Both the position numbers and the translations under genes were made by a program. From JAZRZI01 sp045601325 (lineage in GTDB: Bacteria; Bacillota_I; Bacilli_A; RFN20; CAG-826), in assembly GCA_045601325.1 (NCBI GenBank), contig JAZRZI010000033.1, positions 1 to 42,170 on the forward strand: a stretch of 42,170 nt of DNA, written 5' to 3'. Below the pieces are notes generated by a model that had not been told where the DNA came from, did not search any database, and saw nothing but the letters and a program-made list of their open reading frames with translations. Positions 41,507 through 42,170 of this stretch are shown here, piece after piece. Each line of letters begins with the position of its first letter. The first letter of the stretch is position 1.

Positions 41507-42170
41507 ATGAGCAAAATTTATAAACGTGAAAAATATTTATCTCAAATTAGAGGATTTTATTCTACTTGTGATTTAGTAAAAGTTTTAACAGGAATTAGAA
41601 GATGTGGCAAGTCTTCTATTATGGAATTAATAGCTAAAGAATTGGTTAAAGAAAATGGAGTTAAACCAGAAAATATTGTTTTTATTTCATTGGAAAGAAG
41701 AGGCTTTATATCAATCAAAACTCCTGAGCAACTTGGAGATTACATTGATTCAAAATTTAAAGGTATTAAAGGGATAAAGTATCTTTTCATCGATGAGATT
41801 CAGAGAGTTAAAGGATTTGAAACGTTGGTAGAGGGATATAGATCTGAAAAAGAATACTCAATATTTATTACTGGTAGTAACTCTTATTTACTATCTGGTG
41901 AGCTAATGACGTATTTAACTGGAAGATATATTTCTTTTGAAATTGGCACATTAACATTCGATGAATATATTGGAATGAAAAAATTCTTTAAAAAAGAAGT
42001 TAATTCAAATTTACATGTTGAATTCGAAAAATACATCATTGAAGGCGGCTTTCCTGAAACAGTTTTAATTGATGATGAATTTAATAAAAAGATTTACGCA
42101 AAACATGTCGTTGATGATATTTTTGAAAAAGATATTAGAAAAAATAGAAAAATAAAAAACAAAGAACTAT
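41507..42170 (+). CDS. AAA-type ATPase with DUF4143-like architecture (partial, 3' end off window)
   Basis: The first 221 residues of a larger protein; no stop codon occurs before the window ends. Walker A is in VLTGIRRCGKSSIM, and Walker B is YLFIDEIQRVKG. ITGSNSYLLSGELMTYLTGR holds a sensor-like Ser/Asn and the TGR motif typical of the archaeal-type ATPases that carry a C-terminal DUF4143 domain. IEGGFPETV also belongs to that family. The start is ATG 41507, with GGGAG at 41493-41497. These ATPases are widespread, often in variable regions, and of unknown function. Confidence 0.88.
   Translation, partial: MSKIYKREKYLSQIRGFYSTCDLVKVLTGIRRCGKSSIMELIAKELVKENGVKPENIVFISLERRGFISIKTPEQLGDYIDSKFKGIKGIKYLFIDEIQRVKGFETLVEGYRSEKEYSIFITGSNSYLLSGELMTYLTGRYISFEIGTLTFDEYIGMKKFFKKEVNSNLHVEFEKYIIEGGFPETVLIDDEFNKKIYAKHVVDDIFEKDIRKNRKIKNKEL

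Noticed and set aside
1..42170. CRISPR array, tRNA or rRNA genes
   Set aside because: I found no regularly spaced repeats, no cloverleaf with TTC-containing T-arm and CCA-side pairing, and no rRNA sequence when scanning the gaps between genes. A tRNAscan or CRISPR finder run would settle this.

Overview
The window is a stretch of low-GC bacterial chromosome carrying the replication origin (oriC) and its classic gene neighbourhood. The organism looks like a member of the Bacillota (Bacilli, possibly one of the uncultured gut lineages between Erysipelotrichia and Mollicutes). Support for this is the order rpmH-rnpA-yidC-khpB-mnmE on one side of oriC and dnaA-dnaN-S4-recF-gyrB-gyrA on the other, an rnmV-rsmA-ispE cluster, an ffs-tadA pair and GGAGG ribosome binding sites. 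The genetic code is standard: serS and psuG end in TGA, and Trp is TGG. The exact lineage is inference.

Layout. (1) 1-1822: a decayed IS1182-like insertion sequence with 40-bp inverted repeats, abutting the 3' end of galK. (2) 1829-9984, minus strand: galK, ispE, rsmA, rnmV, tatD, mnmE, khpB, yidC, rnpA, rpmH. These cover sugar phosphorylation, MEP isoprenoid synthesis, rRNA and tRNA processing or modification, and membrane protein insertion, all transcribed away from the origin. (3) 9985-11789: a two-part oriC. DnaA boxes lie upstream of dnaA, and a DnaA-box plus DnaA-trio unwinding element lies between dnaA and dnaN. (4) 11790-21286, plus strand: dnaN, S4 protein, recF, gyrB, gyrA, an atypical glycosyltransferase and serS. 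(5) 21298-24834: an accessory-looking cell-envelope cluster. It holds a lipoprotein, a seven-helix membrane protein with a XRE DNA-binding domain in a middle loop, a secreted papain-like cysteine peptidase and a small membrane protein. (6) 24849-31697: SRP RNA, tadA, a CtpE-like P-type ATPase, psuG, a TetR-type regulator, an iron-dependent alcohol dehydrogenase and a degenerate site-2-protease-like membrane protein. (7) 31753-35930, minus strand: the TldD/TldE protease pair, a DtxR/MntR-type metal regulator and a CpoA-like glycolipid glycosyltransferase. (8) 36120-41208, plus strand: rpmE, metG, an M18 aminopeptidase, an L-rhamnose mutarotase-like protein and an RlmD-family methyltransferase. 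(9) 41209-42170: a gene-poor gap and the start of a DUF4143-type ATPase that runs off the window.

Most of the window is core housekeeping. The parts least like textbook core are the lipoprotein / membrane-XRE / cysteine-peptidase cluster, the YidC with a roughly 225-residue outside domain, the glycosyltransferase without a recognisable EX7E motif, the M50-like protein missing its first zinc histidine, and the broken IS. I saw no tRNA or rRNA genes, no CRISPR array and no intact prophage.
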